Shown: positions 15,993 to 24,642 of the stretch, piece after piece
Layout of the letters: each line of letters opens with the position of its first letter
How positions within the stretch are numbered: position 1 is the first letter of the stretch
Assembly: GCA_022842885.1 (NCBI GenBank)
Contig: JALHOR010000032.1
Coordinates: forward strand, 1-51,607
Origin: Anaerolineae bacterium
Lineage (GTDB): Bacteria; Chloroflexota; Anaerolineae; Aggregatilineales; Phototrophicaceae
Direction: 5' to 3'
Length of the DNA stretch: 51,607 nt
Made by a program: the position numbers and the translations under genes
The notes under the pieces: generated by a model
What the model was told of the DNA's origin: nothing
Seen by the model: only the letters and a program-made list of their open reading frames with translations
Database searches by the model: none

Positions 15993-18782
15993 TTACCGCC
16001 CTTCGACAATGGCGATTTCTTCCTCCGTTAGCCCATAGAGCGCGTACACCAAGTTATCTATCTCGCGGTCGGTGCTGGCGATGAGTTGTTCCAGCGCCTT
16101 TTTGTGCTGACCGCTGGCGTTGGCTAATTCTTGATGATGCGCCAGCATTTTTTCCACGAGTGCCACCAGCGTATCGTGTTGCGCTTTTTCAGTGGGGTCA
16201 TCAAAGTTGATTTTGGGAATAGGGATTCGTTTTGTGACAGGACTATCAAAATGCATAGTGCGAATTGCTTTGCCAAAAATAAATCTGTAAACATACCAAT
16301 TTAATAGCTGTGAACTTAATAATCCAAGCAGAAATTTAGAAGAAACATTTGAAATGTTGACAAGTTGATTAACGGTATCAAGAATAACCAAATCTGAAAC
16401 AGTCTCTTTATCGGGTATAGTCGCAATAATTTTTATATGGTCAGTGGGATTCATAATATGGGCAACAATATTTTGAGCTAAAATACTGTTTGGTTTGACA
16501 ACTGCATTATTATCTTCAATGGTTTCTATAAATCCTTTTTCACCGGACAATCGGTAACGAGCTATATTTTTACCACCTAATACCCGCTTTTTTTGTGTGG
16601 TTTCTTGGATTTGACTTTGAAACATACCGCCGCGTGTATTGGTAACAAAGTCATTTAAGTTAGTTTCAATTGCTGCGATTTTCTTACCAATCAGAATTTC
16701 GGTATCGTTGATACCGTTTAAGTAAAATCCGAACAATTTACAATCATTCGTGGAAACAGTAGCAAAGTAATTGAAATTTCTATTTACTCTAACATAGCTT
16801 CGATAAGTGTTGGTTTGTTCAATTCTATGATATATGTAAATCATCTGTTCTAATTTAACTTCTTTCCATGCTTTACCTACATCTATTGTTTCCTGTATTC
16901 CTGCTAACAAATCATTTCTTACACTATCCCAGTTTGAAGCATATAGAAATGGTTTAGGAACAATAAAACCGTTAATACCTGATGATTTTAGAAGCCGTTT
17001 CGCTTGTATCATCATCAATGCTGCTGTATCTGTAGTACCATATTTGAATTTTTTCCCTAAATAAGTACGATCATCTTTGCTTAAATCTGCCCCATACGGC
17101 GGGTTGCCAATGACCGCATCAAACCCACCCGACTGCATAATCGCGCCAAAGCCGTGCAGCGGGTCACGCCAATCAAAGGCACGCACGCGGTAAAATTCTT
17201 CATCGTCAAACAACGCAAGCTGCTTGCCTTCGTAAAAATCGGGCGCAATCAATGAATTGCCCCACTTGATGTTGCTCGCCAAATCCGGCAAAATGCGGTC
17301 AGATAATAACTTGGGCTGCGCCGATGCCGATGTTTCGCCCTCTAACATCTTCAACAAGAGCGACAATTTGGTGACTTCAACGGCTTGCTGGTCTAAATCC
17401 ACGCCGTACAGGTTATTCAGCAAAATGCGTTTTTTCTCAGCGGTGGTCAACGCATACGAACCATCCCCATTTTCGCGCAGTTGCCCGTCTTTCAGCGCCG
17501 TTTTGGGGCGATTGTGAACATAATAATCGAGATGCCAATCCAGCAAATACTGGTACGCGCCAATCAAGAATGAACCGCTGCCACACGCCGGGTCTAAGAT
17601 TTTGAGTTTTGCCACCGCATCGGGTGTCTTATTTTGCACCAGCACGCCAATGGTTTGGCGCACGATATAATCTACGATATAGGTGGGCGTATAATACACG
17701 CCGCCTGCTTTGCGGACTTCGGGTTTTTCCGTCACTGCCACTGCGCCGCCCGGCGAAAGTTCGATGACTTTGCCCAGAAAACGCTCATACACTTGCCCCA
17801 AAATATCCGACGGCAGCACGGCAAAGACATACGGGCTATCCGGGTAGTACAAGCCGCCAATCACAGTTTGCAGCGGCACATCGTCCAAATGAATTTTAAG
17901 CGAGACACCATCGCCTACATCGTCGGCGGCATCGTCCGTAAAATGAAACAAGCCGGAATTGTATTTATCATTTGCTTGGCGGAATAAGAGTTTGAGTTCT
18001 TCGTAAATATCGCGGCGCTGTTTATGCCCCAACAAGCGCCCATACGGTTCGATGCTGCGGTCTTCGCAGATGCGTAAAAACACGATGCGGTCAATCGTGC
18101 GCTGCACGGCGATATTCAGATCACGCCGCGACAACTGTGGGTTATGCAGGGCAATATCTTTCGCCAGCAGTTCACGCCATGTTTCCAGCGTGCGTAAAAA
18201 GGCTTCATCTACGCGCAATGTGCCTTTTAAATCCTTGCCGCGCACATAATCTTCTAGGCTACCTGCCAGCACTGCGTCCCGCGAAAAGAGCGCATAAAGT
18301 TCATCCCATTTCGCCACATAATCCGTATAACGAATCGGTTCGCCAATGCGGGCAATGTGGGCAGCATCCTCTTTTTCTGGCTTAATCGTGCAGTTATAGA
18401 TGATAAATTCTTCAAAATCGGTGAGGATACTGAGGGGCAAATTGGCAGACCAGCCATAGCGCCGCACCTGATATGCCGGGCGGGCATCGCTGGTCAGGCG
18501 CACAGCGGGAGCTTTCGCCTCTACATAAAAGCGCGTGTCCTTGCCCACGCGGAAGCCATAATCGGGGTATTTTAGCTGGTTGCGCCCATCCTCATTTTTG
18601 ACATTCACCCGGTCTTCATGCACGACCATCAAACTATCTTGCACATTCCAGCCCAACGCCGCGAAAAACGGGTCTATAAATTCGCGCCGTACCTGCATCT
18701 CGTTATAATCTGACGCGGTAAAGCGGTGTTCGTCATGCTGGAATTTTTCGACCAAGTGTTGAATTTCAGTAGGTGCGGGCAT
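15993..18782 (-). CDS. Type IIG-like restriction-modification enzyme (Eco57I class)
   Basis: This 929-residue single-chain enzyme has an N-terminal PD-(D/E)xK nuclease (P73-D74, then E88-A-K90). A gamma-class N6-adenine methyltransferase core follows, with motif I DPACGSGSF near residue 400 and motif IV NPPYG near 560. A C-terminal target-recognition and helical region ends in a family-typical tail (VYALYGLTEEEIAIVEG). Such enzymes cut and methylate with one polypeptide and one specificity domain, so no separate partner genes are needed. The segment coding the recognition part (about 16240-17060) is visibly more AT-rich than the rest, which fits exchange of that domain. An AGGGGA site precedes the ATG. 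It heads the co-directional RM / TIR-STAND / TIR-TPR series. Confidence 0.88.
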   Translation of the reverse strand: MPAPTEIQHLVEKFQHDEHRFTASDYNEMQVRREFIDPFFAALGWNVQDSLMVVHEDRVNVKNEDGRNQLKYPDYGFRVGKDTRFYVEAKAPAVRLTSDARPAYQVRRYGWSANLPLSILTDFEEFIIYNCTIKPEKEDAAHIARIGEPIRYTDYVAKWDELYALFSRDAVLAGSLEDYVRGKDLKGTLRVDEAFLRTLETWRELLAKDIALHNPQLSRRDLNIAVQRTIDRIVFLRICEDRSIEPYGRLLGHKQRRDIYEELKLLFRQANDKYNSGLFHFTDDAADDVGDGVSLKIHLDDVPLQTVIGGLYYPDSPYVFAVLPSDILGQVYERFLGKVIELSPGGAVAVTEKPEVRKAGGVYYTPTYIVDYIVRQTIGVLVQNKTPDAVAKLKILDPACGSGSFLIGAYQYLLDWHLDYYVHNRPKTALKDGQLRENGDGSYALTTAEKKRILLNNLYGVDLDQQAVEVTKLSLLLKMLEGETSASAQPKLLSDRILPDLASNIKWGNSLIAPDFYEGKQLALFDDEEFYRVRAFDWRDPLHGFGAIMQSGGFDAVIGNPPYGADLSKDDRTYLGKKFKYGTTDTAALMMIQAKRLLKSSGINGFIVPKPFLYASNWDSVRNDLLAGIQETIDVGKAWKEVKLEQMIYIYHRIEQTNTYRSYVRVNRNFNYFATVSTNDCKLFGFYLNGINDTEILIGKKIAAIETNLNDFVTNTRGGMFQSQIQETTQKKRVLGGKNIARYRLSGEKGFIETIEDNNAVVKPNSILAQNIVAHIMNPTDHIKIIATIPDKETVSDLVILDTVNQLVNISNVSSKFLLGLLSSQLLNWYVYRFIFGKAIRTMHFDSPVTKRIPIPKINFDDPTEKAQHDTLVALVEKMLAHHQELANASGQHKKALEQLIASTDREIDNLVYALYGLTEEEIAIVEGR

Positions 18783-18930
18783 AGGGCAAATCCCCTAATC
18801 AATGTGAGCAATCGTCAGGGGAATATAACTTGTTTTGGGACGCTTGGCAAATCCTATCAAAAATATCGCAGTGGGGTATCCAGTGTTATAATCGCCCTAG
18901 ATTGCTTATGCCGATGAGGGAGGATATATA

Positions 18931-19152
18931 ATGACACAGTGGGAATATTTGGTGGTCTACTTGAACGACAGCAAAGTTGCCGAAAGTGACCCGGAAATGG
19001 ATCGGCATTTGGACGCGGATACTTACACCGATAAATTGAACAAGCATGGGGCGGCGGGTTGGGAATTGCTGAGTTTTCAATGGGAACAGCATGGCGCGAA
19101 AGCCGTCTTTAGGCGCGTCAAAGTGTTCCATGTTGAACCGGATAATGATTAA
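18931..19152 (+). CDS. Small DUF4177-like protein
   Basis: This 73-residue protein has the compact DUF4177 pattern: WEYLVVYL at the N-terminus, LNKHGAAGWELLSF in the middle and AVFRRVKV near the end. The function of the family is unknown. A strong GGAGG site lies 8 bp upstream, and a TATAAT-like hexamer at 18887-18892 could serve as -10, without a convincing -35. Its stop overlaps the next start in an ATGATTAA arrangement, so translation of the two genes is likely coupled. It diverges from the restriction enzyme at 18782. Confidence 0.75.
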   Translation: MTQWEYLVVYLNDSKVAESDPEMDRHLDADTYTDKLNKHGAAGWELLSFQWEQHGAKAVFRRVKVFHVEPDND

Positions 19153-19882
19153 TTTGCCAGAAACGGTTGTTATTCCCGCTGGCAGCTATCGCATCGGGGC
19201 AACATTATTCCAAGAGGCTGTGCCAGTGCATGAGGTTAACCTGAACGCCTTTGCGCTCATGCGTGGCACAGTCACCAATGCTCAGTTTGCCGCTTTCATC
19301 GCCGCAGGTGGTTATGCCGATGCCGCGCTATGGAGCGATTATGGTTGGCGCTGGCGGACGAGCAAATCCATCACGCAGCCCGGTTTTTGGCACGACCCCC
19401 ATTTTAATCAGCCGCTGCAACCAGTGGTGGGCATTAGTTGGGTAGAGGCGTTGGCATATGCCACTTGGCTCACCCGTGAAACAACCATACAGTGGCGTTT
19501 GCCCACCGAAGTTGAATGGGAAGCAGCGGCGCAACCCGCCACAGCATTTGATAAAAACAGCATCAACAGTGCCGAACAACAGGTCGGGGCTGCTTGGCAC
19601 GCGCTGGGGCAAGGCAATCAAGCCGCTTGTGGCGCGGTTAATCTATTGGGCAATGTATGGGAATGGTGCAGCACGCGCTGGGGGCGCAATTGGCAAACGC
19701 TGGAATATCCCTATCCTTGGCAGAAGGATGACCGCGAAAATTTAGAAGGTAGTTTTGCCCGCGTGATGCGCGGCGGCTCATGGTTCGACCCGCTAACAGC
19801 CGCACATCCAGCCTTCCGCGCCCGTTATTTACCCGGTTCACGCGGCAGCAACATTGGCTTTCGGCTGGTGCATGGCGGTTAA
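19145..19882 (+). CDS. Formylglycine-generating enzyme (SUMF1/FGE-sulfatase) family protein
   Basis: This 245-residue protein has the full FGE-sulfatase fold pattern: an N-terminal GSYRIG strand, TNAQFAAFI, VVGISWVEALAYATWL, RLPTEVEWEAAA, GNVWEWCSTRW and the closing RGGSW...FRARYLPGSRGSNIGFRLV. True FGEs oxidise a sulfatase cysteine, but most bacterial members have other or unknown roles, including C-type-lectin-like binding. No sulfatase gene is in the window, so a classic FGE role is not supported. ATG at 19145 is used because it overlaps the DUF4177 stop by 8 bp; an in-frame upstream codon at 19091 would overlap that gene deeply. Confidence 0.85.
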   Translation: MINLPETVVIPAGSYRIGATLFQEAVPVHEVNLNAFALMRGTVTNAQFAAFIAAGGYADAALWSDYGWRWRTSKSITQPGFWHDPHFNQPLQPVVGISWVEALAYATWLTRETTIQWRLPTEVEWEAAAQPATAFDKNSINSAEQQVGAAWHALGQGNQAACGAVNLLGNVWEWCSTRWGRNWQTLEYPYPWQKDDRENLEGSFARVMRGGSWFDPLTAAHPAFRARYLPGSRGSNIGFRLVHGG

Positions 19883-20003
19883 ACCCCACCTCAAAGATTA
19901 ATTCCCGCTAAATTCCCCCACTGATTAGGGGCTGTTTTACGCTAATTCTCGTTATAATAATCATGAGCAAAAAATATCGGTAAGCGTTGGAGGAGAAAAT
20001 ATT

Positions 20004-20762
20004 ATGAATTACTTTGATAATGGTCATGCGGCAGTTTTGGGGCGCAGTGCCGCACTACCCCAGATTGATGCCCGTCCGCTGTTGCGCTTGGTCTATACAT
20101 GGATGTCACTCGGACTATTGCTGACGGCAGTCGTGGCGTGGTTCGTTGCCAGCCAACCGCAATTGGTGATTGATTTGTACCCGCTGTGGATGCCGCTGGC
20201 AATTGGGCAGTTCATTTTGATTTTGGCGCTCAATTGGGGCATTAACCGCATGTCGGCGGGGGTTGCTACGGCGATGTTCTTTGTCTATGCTGGCACGATG
20301 GGCTTGACAATGGGCATGATCTTATTTGGGGTGATGGCACAAAACGCCAATAGCATCGAAGAAATTGGCACTTTACAGACCATTCTGCCGATTGCTAAAG
20401 CCTTCCTGACTACTTCAGGTTTGTTCGGCGCGATGACTATCATCGGTTTCACCACCAAAATTGACCTCAGCCGCTTCAGCACATTCTTCATGATGGCGCT
20501 GCTTGGCTTGGTGATTGCCATGGTCGTCAACATCTTCTTGCAGAGCGATGCTTTCAGCTTTGCGATTAGCGTGTTTGGTGTGCTGCTGTTCACAGGCTTA
20601 ACGGCTTATGATACGCAGAAAATCAAAGAAATGGCATACACCGTCACTGATGAAGGTGCGATGATGACCAAACTGAGCATCCTAGGTGCGCTGACGCTGT
20701 ATCTGGATTTCATTAACCTGTTCCTGTTCCTGCTGCGTCTTTTCAGCGGCAACCGCGATTAA
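20004..20762 (+). CDS. Bax inhibitor-1 / YccA family membrane protein
   Basis: This 252-residue integral membrane protein has about seven hydrophobic segments and the BI-1 hallmarks: a cytosolic N-terminus followed by LLRLVYTWMSLGLLLTAVVAW, a central ...LTTSGLFGAMTIIG... region, LLFTGLTAYDTQKIKEMAY, and the terminal LTLYLDFINLFLFLLRLF. Family members act as pH-sensitive calcium leak channels or interact with FtsH. The paired aspartates of the family are represented in AYDTQKI and LYLDFIN. GGAGGAG precedes the ATG. A weak CCCC/GGGG hairpin upstream (about 19916-19931) with a TTTT tract may end the SUMF1 transcript. Confidence 0.92.
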   Translation: MNYFDNGHAAVLGRSAALPQIDARPLLRLVYTWMSLGLLLTAVVAWFVASQPQLVIDLYPLWMPLAIGQFILILALNWGINRMSAGVATAMFFVYAGTMGLTMGMILFGVMAQNANSIEEIGTLQTILPIAKAFLTTSGLFGAMTIIGFTTKIDLSRFSTFFMMALLGLVIAMVVNIFLQSDAFSFAISVFGVLLFTGLTAYDTQKIKEMAYTVTDEGAMMTKLSILGALTLYLDFINLFLFLLRLFSGNRD

Positions 20763-20777
20763 TCTGTGTCATGAGTA

Positions 20778-20808
20778 TGGATTGCCACGCACTTAGCGCG
20801 GCAGTCCA
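20778..20808. terminator. Hairpin downstream of the BI-1 gene
   Basis: Arms 20778-20790 and 20796-20808 pair over 13 positions with one G-U wobble and one A-C mismatch, around a 5-nt loop. The hairpin lies 16 bp after the BI-1 stop and could end its transcript. No U-run follows, so this is only a weak terminator candidate. The rest of the 20763-21006 gap shows no credible gene. Confidence 0.35.
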
Positions 20809-21006
20809 GCACTCGCTATTGATGGCTTACTTCACAATTTTAAAATTAAACATGCCCGTGCCGAATGTCCCCCATAGCCGCCCCACATCGCCAGCCTCAT
20901 CTCCATACCCCGCGCTGCCGTCATATTGCCCGAATCCACCACACTTTGCGACTGTGACTGATTGTTTTACGTAAAAATAAATGTAGAAATGATATGGGGG
21001 ATGAAC

Positions 21007-21423
21007 ATGAAACAAAAACAACTCCCTTTTAAAAACGCTGCCTTTTTTAAATGGCATTTGCTCCTTTTTGTAACATTTACAGTGGGATTATGGCTGAGTG
21101 TGCTGGCAACTTTTGAATATCCCGGCAACGCTACTGTACCCTTTGAGGCATTCAAACCCTTCTTAGTTGAACGCATGACCTTCAATATTGTATGGGGATT
21201 GTTGTTACTCATTCACTTTGGTGTTTACCAATTGCAAAGTATTCGGCAAATGCGGGCTTATCGCACGCACTTGGACTCTATCAAAACGATGGATATTCAA
21301 ATTGGGCAGCGGCTGATAACCAATGAGGAAGCCAGCCAAAAGCGATTGGCAATTCCCAATGACGAGGCGGTATTGGATGTGGAAACATCGGAGATAGAGA
21401 CGGTTCAATATCAATCGCGGTAA
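21007..21423 (+). CDS. Two-helix membrane protein (2TM-domain-like)
   Basis: This 138-residue protein has two membrane helices (about residues 17-37 and 58-78). The segments FKWHLLLFVTFTVGLWL and WGLLLLIHFGVYQL resemble the pfam 2TM layout in which a His begins each helix region. A charged cytoplasmic tail carries many Q, E and R residues. The role is unknown; in other bacteria such domains occur alone or fused to sensor kinases. The ATG at 21007 is chosen because GGGGG lies 6 bp upstream; an ATG at 21001 is the alternative. Confidence 0.65.
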   Translation: MKQKQLPFKNAAFFKWHLLLFVTFTVGLWLSVLATFEYPGNATVPFEAFKPFLVERMTFNIVWGLLLLIHFGVYQLQSIRQMRAYRTHLDSIKTMDIQIGQRLITNEEASQKRLAIPNDEAVLDVETSEIETVQYQSR

Positions 21424-21481
21424 AAAGATACGAGATATAGACAACCCCGCCGCACAGGTGATTCGGTGTTATTAGTAAAAA

Positions 21482-21973
21482 TCAGGGTAAATTAGTCTTA
21501 TTCACCGGGAACACCTGCACCAACAGATGAAAATACGCCTGCACTTTTTCAATGATTTGCTGGCGTTCATCCACGGGTAATAGCCCGAACAGCGTGCGAA
21601 CCTGTTCTAAAATATCATGCTGAACATCCAAAAATCGTTGGTTGCCTTCCGGTGTTAGCATCACATCCACAGAGCGTCCGTCGTTATCACTTTGTTCGCG
21701 GGATACCAGCGGCGGTGTCATCGCTTCTAGGCGCTTGATAAGTCCGGTCATGGTGGCATTGGTCAGGTGATGCTCGTGCGCGATTTGCCCAATACGGCAG
21801 CGCCCACCATGTTCGGATAAAGTTTTGAGGACATAAAACTGCGGCGGTGTAAGCTGATGCGCTGCCAAATGCGCGAATAGGCGTTTTTCTAGTTCGGCAA
21901 TGATATTAAACAGCAGTGACCAAAAAGCGTTCACATCCTGTTCGAGCGATTGATTGGAATTCATGATGGGCAT
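21482..21973 (-). CDS. MarR-family transcriptional regulator
   Basis: This 163-residue winged-helix protein has the typical MarR order: an N-terminal dimerisation helix (FWSLLFNIIAELEKRLFAHLAAH), LTPPQFYVLKTLSEHGG, the recognition helix LTNATMTGLIKRLE, the wing with LVSREQSDNDGRSVDVMLTPEG, and a C-terminal helix. MarR regulators bind palindromic operators as dimers and respond to small phenolics, oxidants or drugs. It follows the Uma2 gene by 20 bp on the same strand. The convergent neighbour is the 2TM gene. No clear ribosome-binding site is visible; an alternative ATG lies 9 bp in. Confidence 0.88.
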   Translation of the reverse strand: MPIMNSNQSLEQDVNAFWSLLFNIIAELEKRLFAHLAAHQLTPPQFYVLKTLSEHGGRCRIGQIAHEHHLTNATMTGLIKRLEAMTPPLVSREQSDNDGRSVDVMLTPEGNQRFLDVQHDILEQVRTLFGLLPVDERQQIIEKVQAYFHLLVQVFPVNKTNLP

Positions 21974-21993
21974 TAACCAGAAAATGATGGTGA

Positions 21994-22560
21994 TTAGGGA
22001 AATAATTTACGCACGGTTAGCAGCAAATCGGGAATGACCAAACTGCAATCTACGCTGTCGTCTTCGCCATACGATTGGATGTCTAACATGCCTTCGGTAT
22101 TGAGCGTGCAGGCTTCAATCATTTTGACGGCTGGGTACGCCAATAAAACGAGTTTTGACCCATTGCGGAGGTAATATTCGGCGGTGGCACGCATATCGCG
22201 CAGGGTATCATCGGGCGATTGAATTTCAACGGCTAAATCGGGCATGTGTGGCACAGCACCTTTACGGACAACGGGTGTGGTCGCCGCCCGATACGAGACA
22301 TCTGGCAGCCGCGAATTGTATTTGTCACCTGTGCGCCGATGCCGAATTTCGACCCCAACATAACCTGCAATCTCGTTATCCTCAATAAAATTGCCGATAT
22401 AACGTGCAAACTTTCCCGCCGTAATACCATGTTCTTCGGTTGGCATTTTTTCAACCACCTCGCCATTAATCAATTCCAACAACCGATGCCGATTCTCGCC
22501 GGATTCAGCAAATGTCTCGAATTCTTCAACGGTTAATGCTTTAATCACTGGGATAGCCAT
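21994..22560 (-). CDS. Uma2-family (DUF820) putative endonuclease
   Basis: This 188-residue protein is a textbook Uma2 member: LTVEEFETFAE, LLELINGEVVEKMP, GVEIRHRRTGDKYNSRLPDVSY, then PDLAVEIQSPDD (Asp and Glu of the PD-(D/E)xK-like site), and EYYLRNGSKLVLLAYP. The fold is that of a restriction-type nuclease; the natural substrate is unknown. It is closer to consensus than the copy at 2154-2741. AGGAG lies 7 bp upstream of the ATG. It is probably transcribed with the MarR gene 20 bp downstream. Confidence 0.88.
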   Translation of the reverse strand: MAIPVIKALTVEEFETFAESGENRHRLLELINGEVVEKMPTEEHGITAGKFARYIGNFIEDNEIAGYVGVEIRHRRTGDKYNSRLPDVSYRAATTPVVRKGAVPHMPDLAVEIQSPDDTLRDMRATAEYYLRNGSKLVLLAYPAVKMIEACTLNTEGMLDIQSYGEDDSVDCSLVIPDLLLTVRKLFP

Positions 22561-22688
22561 ACCAAACTCCTATGCAACTTGCCTTCATTATACCCATGAA
22601 TGACTTTTTTCTGGGATGAGTTTTACGACGTTTTGCGCTAATATGTGAGCAGTCTTACGATACTGTGATTTTTGGAGGACGCTTTATC

Positions 22689-23792
22689 ATGCGAAAATTC
22701 TCTGCCATATGGCTCTTGGTGTTGGTTTTGGGGATAAGCAGCACGGTTCTTGCCCAAACTGCCACCCCAGCCCCCAGTGCTGATGATACCAATGTGAACT
22801 ATTTTTTTGTGGCGTGCGATGCGGGTGCCGTGCTGGATTTGAGTGGTGTGATTCAGCGCAATTACGATGTGTATTTTCAGGTGTTTAAAGATTTGGGCGC
22901 AACTGGCACACCTCTCACCGAATTACAACGGGTCAGCGTGAGTGGGCAGTTCCAAGTGAGTCCGGCGATTGTCTACACCAATGCCCAATTTATTTCGTTT
23001 GGGCAGTTCGCCAGTTTGCGGTTGCTCATTGCCCGCGAAACCGACCCTACGAATATTTTGTACGAAGATGTAGTGGACGATGTGCAAGATGGTTGTGCCA
23101 CACCCACCTATTCTGCCGTGCCAACCACACCCAGCGGCAGCGGCTTATCCGGTCCCACCACTATCAACCCGGTAACAGGACAACCTGTGACGGTGGGCGA
23201 AGATAATATCGTCGGCAGTTCCGGCATTTTCCGTCCAGATGGTGGTTTCTTGAACGCCGTGTTTGCCCCGCAGCGCGAAGATGTGGTGCAAATTGGGGCG
23301 CGTCCGAGTGAAATCGGGCAGGAAGCCGGACGCACCAGCAACCCCGGTTTGATTTTTGCCGAATGTGGGTCATTCCCGTTGGCGAAGCCCGGACGGTTAT
23401 TTGATACTGACCGCCTGACGGTGTATTGGTCATGGTTCGCTAGGACGCCTGCACAAGTGCAGCAGCACATTGATAATGCGCTGTATACCGTCACGCTCAA
23501 TGGGCAGCCGTTCCCGGTGGTGATCCTCAGCGAGATTCGCCAATTGAGCGATAACAATTATTGGGTGTTCTATACGGCAGATTTGGGCGATGCTTGGGCG
23601 CTTGGGGATTATGGTATCAATTTCCAATTGGAATGGCGCAATGCCATTAGCGATGGCTATGCCCGTTTTGGTCCCGGCACGCGCACAGAACGTATCAGCG
23701 CCACCTGCGGCTTCACGATTGAGAAAAACCCGTATGGCGTACAAGTGCAGTATCGCAATCCGAGTACGCCGTTGCAAGCCCATTTGCGATGA
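22689..23792 (+). CDS. Secreted protein of unknown function
   Basis: This 367-residue protein has a clear signal peptide (about residues 1-23, ending LAQT). A short T/P/A-rich start to the mature chain follows. Several domains look beta-rich but match no family I can name. A Ser/Gly/Thr-rich stretch around residues 145-160 separates two halves, and scattered Cys residues could form disulfides. ATG at 22689 is preferred over a GTG at 22665 because GGAGG lies upstream and the signal peptide then begins at MRKF. It sits alone between divergent Uma2 and the downstream rsmG. Confidence 0.7.
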   Translation: MRKFSAIWLLVLVLGISSTVLAQTATPAPSADDTNVNYFFVACDAGAVLDLSGVIQRNYDVYFQVFKDLGATGTPLTELQRVSVSGQFQVSPAIVYTNAQFISFGQFASLRLLIARETDPTNILYEDVVDDVQDGCATPTYSAVPTTPSGSGLSGPTTINPVTGQPVTVGEDNIVGSSGIFRPDGGFLNAVFAPQREDVVQIGARPSEIGQEAGRTSNPGLIFAECGSFPLAKPGRLFDTDRLTVYWSWFARTPAQVQQHIDNALYTVTLNGQPFPVVILSEIRQLSDNNYWVFYTADLGDAWALGDYGINFQLEWRNAISDGYARFGPGTRTERISATCGFTIEKNPYGVQVQYRNPSTPLQAHLR

Positions 23793-23801
23793 TGGCAGCC
23801 A

Positions 23802-23881
23802 TTTTGAACCACAGAGCGCACCGAGATCACCGAGAAATGCTACCAACTCTTTGTGTCCTTTGTGTTCTTCGTGGTTCAAAA
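23802..23881 (+). repeat. 80-bp intergenic repeat with 11-bp terminal inverted repeats
   Basis: The element begins TTTTGAACCAC (23802-23812) and ends with the exact inverse GTGGTTCAAAA (23871-23881). Its first part matches the ACCACAGAG-type repeat copies at 9738, 27841 and 40883. As RNA it could fold into a long hairpin between the secreted-protein gene and rsmG. Confidence 0.75.
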
Positions 23882-23912
23882 ACGATACAATAATAGATTA
23901 TTTGACATCTTA

Positions 23913-24641
23913 ATGCTGCCCAAATACCCAATGACTCTGATTGAACATGCCGCTGCCTTATTCAACCTGATGCTGACGCCGGAACACGCCGCGCAGTTTG
24001 ACCAATTTGCTATGGATTTAGCTGATTGGAATCAGCGTATGAATCTGACGGCGATTACAGCACCCGATGAGGTGATGGTCAAGCATTTTCTGGATTCGCT
24101 GTCGTTGGTGAAAGCGATCGTGCCACAACCGGAACAACATCTTTTGGATGTGGGGACGGGGGCGGGCTTTCCGGGGCTGCCGTTGGCGATGATTTTGCCG
24201 GGGTTGCGCGTGACCTTGATGGAAGCCACCGCCAAAAAATTGGCGTTCATCGCCCATCTTATTGCTGAATTTGGGCTAAAAAATGCTGATACCCTTCATG
24301 CGCGGGCGGAAGATGCCGGGCAAAATCCGGCGCATCGGGAACACTATGATATTGTAACAGCACGGGCGGTTGCCCGCTTGCCCATCTTGCTGGAATATTT
24401 GCTGCCGTTGACCAAAGTCGGCGGCATTTGCATTGCCATGAAAGGCAGCACTGCCCACACTGAATTGGATGATTCGCAAAAGGCGCTGAAAGTGTTGGGC
24501 GGCAAATTCCAAGATTTGATTGACATCCAACTGCCCGGTATCGAAGACTTGCATACGCTCGTCGTCATCGAAAAAATACGCCCCACGCCCACTGATTACC
24601 CCCGCAAAGCAGGCTTGCCGACCAAAACCCCTATTGGCTGA
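23913..24641 (+). CDS. rsmG: 16S rRNA (guanine527-N7)-methyltransferase RsmG
   Basis: This 242-residue class I methyltransferase has the RsmG signature: DWNQRMNLTAIT near the N-terminus, motif I LDVGTGAGFPGLPLAM, LMEATAKKLAFIAHL, and VTARAVARLPILLEYLLPL. It uses SAM to methylate G527 of 16S rRNA; loss of activity confers low-level streptomycin resistance in other bacteria. The ATG at 23913 gives family-typical length; a second ATG at 23931 is equally possible because neither has a good ribosome-binding site. Its stop lies 1 bp from the stop of the convergent restriction enzyme, with no terminator between. Confidence 0.95.
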   Translation: MLPKYPMTLIEHAAALFNLMLTPEHAAQFDQFAMDLADWNQRMNLTAITAPDEVMVKHFLDSLSLVKAIVPQPEQHLLDVGTGAGFPGLPLAMILPGLRVTLMEATAKKLAFIAHLIAEFGLKNADTLHARAEDAGQNPAHREHYDIVTARAVARLPILLEYLLPLTKVGGICIAMKGSTAHTELDDSQKALKVLGGKFQDLIDIQLPGIEDLHTLVVIEKIRPTPTDYPRKAGLPTKTPIG

Positions 24642-24642
24642 T

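Noticed and set aside
19145-19882. Sulfatase-activating FGE role for the SUMF1-like protein
   Set aside because: No sulfatase gene is nearby and the family includes many non-FGE members, so only the family name is kept.
20771-20974. 67-codon ORF after the BI-1 gene
   Set aside because: Proline-rich low-complexity product, no ribosome-binding site, and it overlaps a hairpin; probably intergenic.
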